Part shown: positions 62,363 through 64,000 of the stretch, piece by piece | Layout: each line of letters starts with the position of its first letter | Position numbering within the stretch: the stretch's first letter is position 1 | Assembly (NCBI RefSeq): GCF_001708505.1 | Contig: NZ_CP015992.1 | Span: forward strand, 5,766,001 to 5,830,000 | DNA from: Pseudomonas sp. TCU-HL1 | GTDB lineage: Bacteria; Pseudomonadota; Gammaproteobacteria; Pseudomonadales; Pseudomonadaceae | Reading direction: 5' to 3' | Length of the DNA stretch: 64,000 nt | Notes under the pieces: model-generated | Seen by the model: the letters and a program-made list of their open reading frames with translations, nothing else | Database searches by the model: none | What the model was told of the DNA's origin: nothing | Program-made: the position numbers and the translations under genes

Positions 62363-64000
62363 TCAGACCTTGGCGCGCTCGTAGCGCTTGCGGTCGTTCT
62401 CGTTCAGCAGCTTCTTGCGCAGGCGGATGGACTTCGGCGTCACTTCCACCAGCTCGTCGTCGGCGATGAATTCCAGCGCCTGTTCCAGGGTGAACTTGAT
62501 CGGCGGAACCAGGGCGATGACTTCGTCCTTGCCGGAAGCACGCATGTTGTCGAGCTTCTTGCCTTTGGTGGGGTTGATCACCAGGTCGTTGTCACGGCTG
62601 TTGATGCCACTCAGCTGGCCTTCGTAGATCTCGTCGCCCGGGGCGAGGAACAGCTTGCCGCGGCTCTGCAGGGTTTCCAGCGAGTAGGTCAGCGCGGTGC
62701 CGGTGGCCATGGAGACCAGTACGCCGTTCTGACGGTTGCTGACTTCGCCGGCCTTGATCGGGCCGTAGTGGCTGAAGGTCGAGGTCAGGATGCCGGTACC
62801 CGAGGTCAGCGTCAGGAAGTTGTTACGGAAGCCGATCAGACCACGCGCCGGGATGGTGTATTCCAGGCGAACGCGGCCCTTGCCGTCGGGGATCATGTTG
62901 GTCAGATCGCCCTTGCGCAGGCCCATCTGCTCCATCACCGAGCCCTGGTGCTGCTCTTCGATGTCGATGGTGACGTTCTCGTAGGGCTCCTGCTTCTCGC
63001 CATCCTTCTCGATGATCACCACTTCCGGACGGCCGACAGCCATCTCGAAGCCTTCGCGGCGCATGGTTTCGATCAGTACGGAGAGGTGCAGCTCGCCACG
63101 GCCGGAGACCTTGAACTTCTCGGCGGATTCGCCCGCTTCAACGCGCAGGGCAACGTTGTGCAGCAGCTCCTTGTCCAGACGGTCCTTGATGTTGCGGCTG
63201 GTGACGAACTTGCCTTCCTTGCCGGCGAACGGCGAGTCGTTGACCTGGAAGGTCATGCTCACGGTGGGCTGGTCGACGGTCAGAGGCGGACGCGCCTCGA
63301 CGTTCAGCGGGTCGCACAGGGTGTCGGAGATGAACAGCTCGTCCATGCCGCTGACGCAGACGATATCGCCGGCTTCGGCTTCAGCCACTTCCACGCGCTG
63401 CAGGCCGGAGTGGCCCATGATTTTCAGGATACGGCCGCTGCGCTTGGTGCCGTCGTCGCTGATGGCGACCACCTGGGTGTTGGACTTGACGCGGCCACGG
63501 GCGATGCGGCCGATGCCGATCACGCCGAGGAAGCTGTTGTAGTCGAGCTGGGAGATCTGCATCTGGAACGGGCCGTCGACGTCGACGTCCGGAACCGGCA
63601 CGTGGTCGATGATGGCCTGGAACAGGGCGTCCATGTTGTCGTCCATCTTCTCGTGGTCCATGCCGGCGATGCCGTTCAGGGCACTGGCGTAGACGATCGG
63701 GAAGTCCAGCTGCTCGTCGGTGGCGCCGAGGTTGTCGAACAGGTCGAATATCTGGTCGATAACCCAGTCAGGACGCGCGCCCGGACGGTCGATCTTGTTC
63801 ACCACCACGATCGGACGCAGACCGGCCTTGAAGGCCTTCTGGGTCACGAAGCGGGTCTGCGGCATGGGGCCGTCCTGGGCGTCGACCACCAGCAGTACGG
63901 AGTCGACCATGGACATTACGCGCTCAACCTCGCCACCGAAGTCGGCGTGGCCGGGGGTGTCGACGATGTTGATGTTGTAGCCGTTCCACTTGATGGCGGT
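62363..64000 (-). CDS. typA: ribosome-associated GTPase TypA/BipA (5' end outside window)
   Basis: 545 codons are visible; the gene runs beyond base 64000. The frame at the edge reads TAIKWNGYNINIVDTPGHAD (G3 motif DTPGH); then VLLVVDAQDGPMPQTRFV, NKID of G4 in PIVVVNKIDRPGARP, domain 2 (FLGVIGIGRIARGRVKSN), domain III/V as in EF-G, and the BipA-specific C-terminus (LAPGDEIYEGQLSGINSRDNDLVINPTKGKKLDNMRASGKDE). TypA aids ribosome assembly and stress translation. The G1 P-loop lies outside. Confidence 0.96.
   Translation of the reverse strand, partial: TAIKWNGYNINIVDTPGHADFGGEVERVMSMVDSVLLVVDAQDGPMPQTRFVTQKAFKAGLRPIVVVNKIDRPGARPDWVIDQIFDLFDNLGATDEQLDFPIVYASALNGIAGMDHEKMDDNMDALFQAIIDHVPVPDVDVDGPFQMQISQLDYNSFLGVIGIGRIARGRVKSNTQVVAISDDGTKRSGRILKIMGHSGLQRVEVAEAEAGDIVCVSGMDELFISDTLCDPLNVEARPPLTVDQPTVSMTFQVNDSPFAGKEGKFVTSRNIKDRLDKELLHNVALRVEAGESAEKFKVSGRGELHLSVLIETMRREGFEMAVGRPEVVIIEKDGEKQEPYENVTIDIEEQHQGSVMEQMGLRKGDLTNMIPDGKGRVRLEYTIPARGLIGFRNNFLTLTSGTGILTSTFSHYGPIKAGEVSNRQNGVLVSMATGTALTYSLETLQSRGKLFLAPGDEIYEGQLSGINSRDNDLVINPTKGKKLDNMRASGKDEVIALVPPIKFTLEQALEFIADDELVEVTPKSIRLRKKLLNENDRKRYERAKV

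Noticed and set aside
1..64000. Search by eye for tRNA and rRNA genes
   Set aside because: No cloverleaf with TTCRA-type T-loop and CCA end, nor any rRNA core sequence, was recognised.

Overview
The window is a chromosomal segment of a Pseudomonas close to the P. aeruginosa lineage. This rests on gene order (argS, SPOR protein, hslVU, DUF971, phaC1-phaZ-phaC2-phaD with opposed phaFI, ubiE-ubiJ-ubiB, hisIE, tatABC, an amino-acid ABC operon, dtd-pip, the hut cluster, fbp, typA), on uniformly high GC, on overlapping ATGA/GTGA gene joints, and on Pseudomonas REP-type repeats. The core part, 1-52127, is dense and ordinary in codon use.

Layout. 1-3586: end of argS, an FtsN-like SPOR protein, the heat-shock protease hslVU behind a clear sigma-32 promoter with a MITE-like palindrome just upstream, and a DUF971 gene. 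3587-11073: the medium-chain-length polyhydroxyalkanoate (PHA) cluster: two synthases around a depolymerase, the TetR regulator PhaD, and the phasins PhaF and PhaI on the opposite strand, then a small PHA-region protein. 11215-17723: ubiquinone biosynthesis (ubiE, ubiJ, ubiB), histidine biosynthesis (hisI, hisE), the Tat translocon, rsmE and a UPF0158 protein. 17905-22991: polar amino-acid ABC transporter, dtd, pip, a lipoprotein and a Nudix hydrolase. 23132-38695: a complete histidine-utilisation regulon: hutU-hutH-hutXWV-hutH paralogue-hutI-hutG on the minus strand, hutC-hutD plus a second binding protein on the minus strand, and divergent hutF, with HutC-type TGTA-N2-TACA sites in the two promoter regions. 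An IS110-family element and a REPIN separate hutD from the second binding protein. 38903-52127: lipocalin, a small lipoprotein, DUF924, fbp, a diguanylate cyclase, the DUF3999/DUF2339 pair, a YkgJ-like protein, DUF808 and a phosphoethanolamine transferase-like protein. 62363-64000: typA, running off the end.

The exceptional part is an accessory island at 52326-62354, bounded by two 49-bp direct copies of the typA terminator that differ at one base. It holds the 3' remnant of a filamentous-haemagglutinin/CdiA-like gene with a VENN-like motif, followed by an immunity gene and at least four more immunity or toxin-tail cassettes in one orientation. Three of the immunity genes are paralogous small membrane proteins, and each is still preceded by a footprint of the last codons of the same toxin family. 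The cassettes are separated by 83-bp inverted-repeat elements (ends AAAAGGGGACAG) that match the flanks of a resident RAYT/Y1 transposase gene. This looks like a displaced toxin/immunity array in which an HUH-transposase-linked repeat marks most cassette joints. Further on are an HTH-regulator remnant, a small orphan gene, an orphan SUKH immunity gene, an IS66 element lacking a target duplication, and a LuxR-type quorum-sensing regulator cut off by that IS66.

No tRNA, rRNA or CRISPR array was recognised. All functional calls are from sequence motifs and family knowledge; no search was run.
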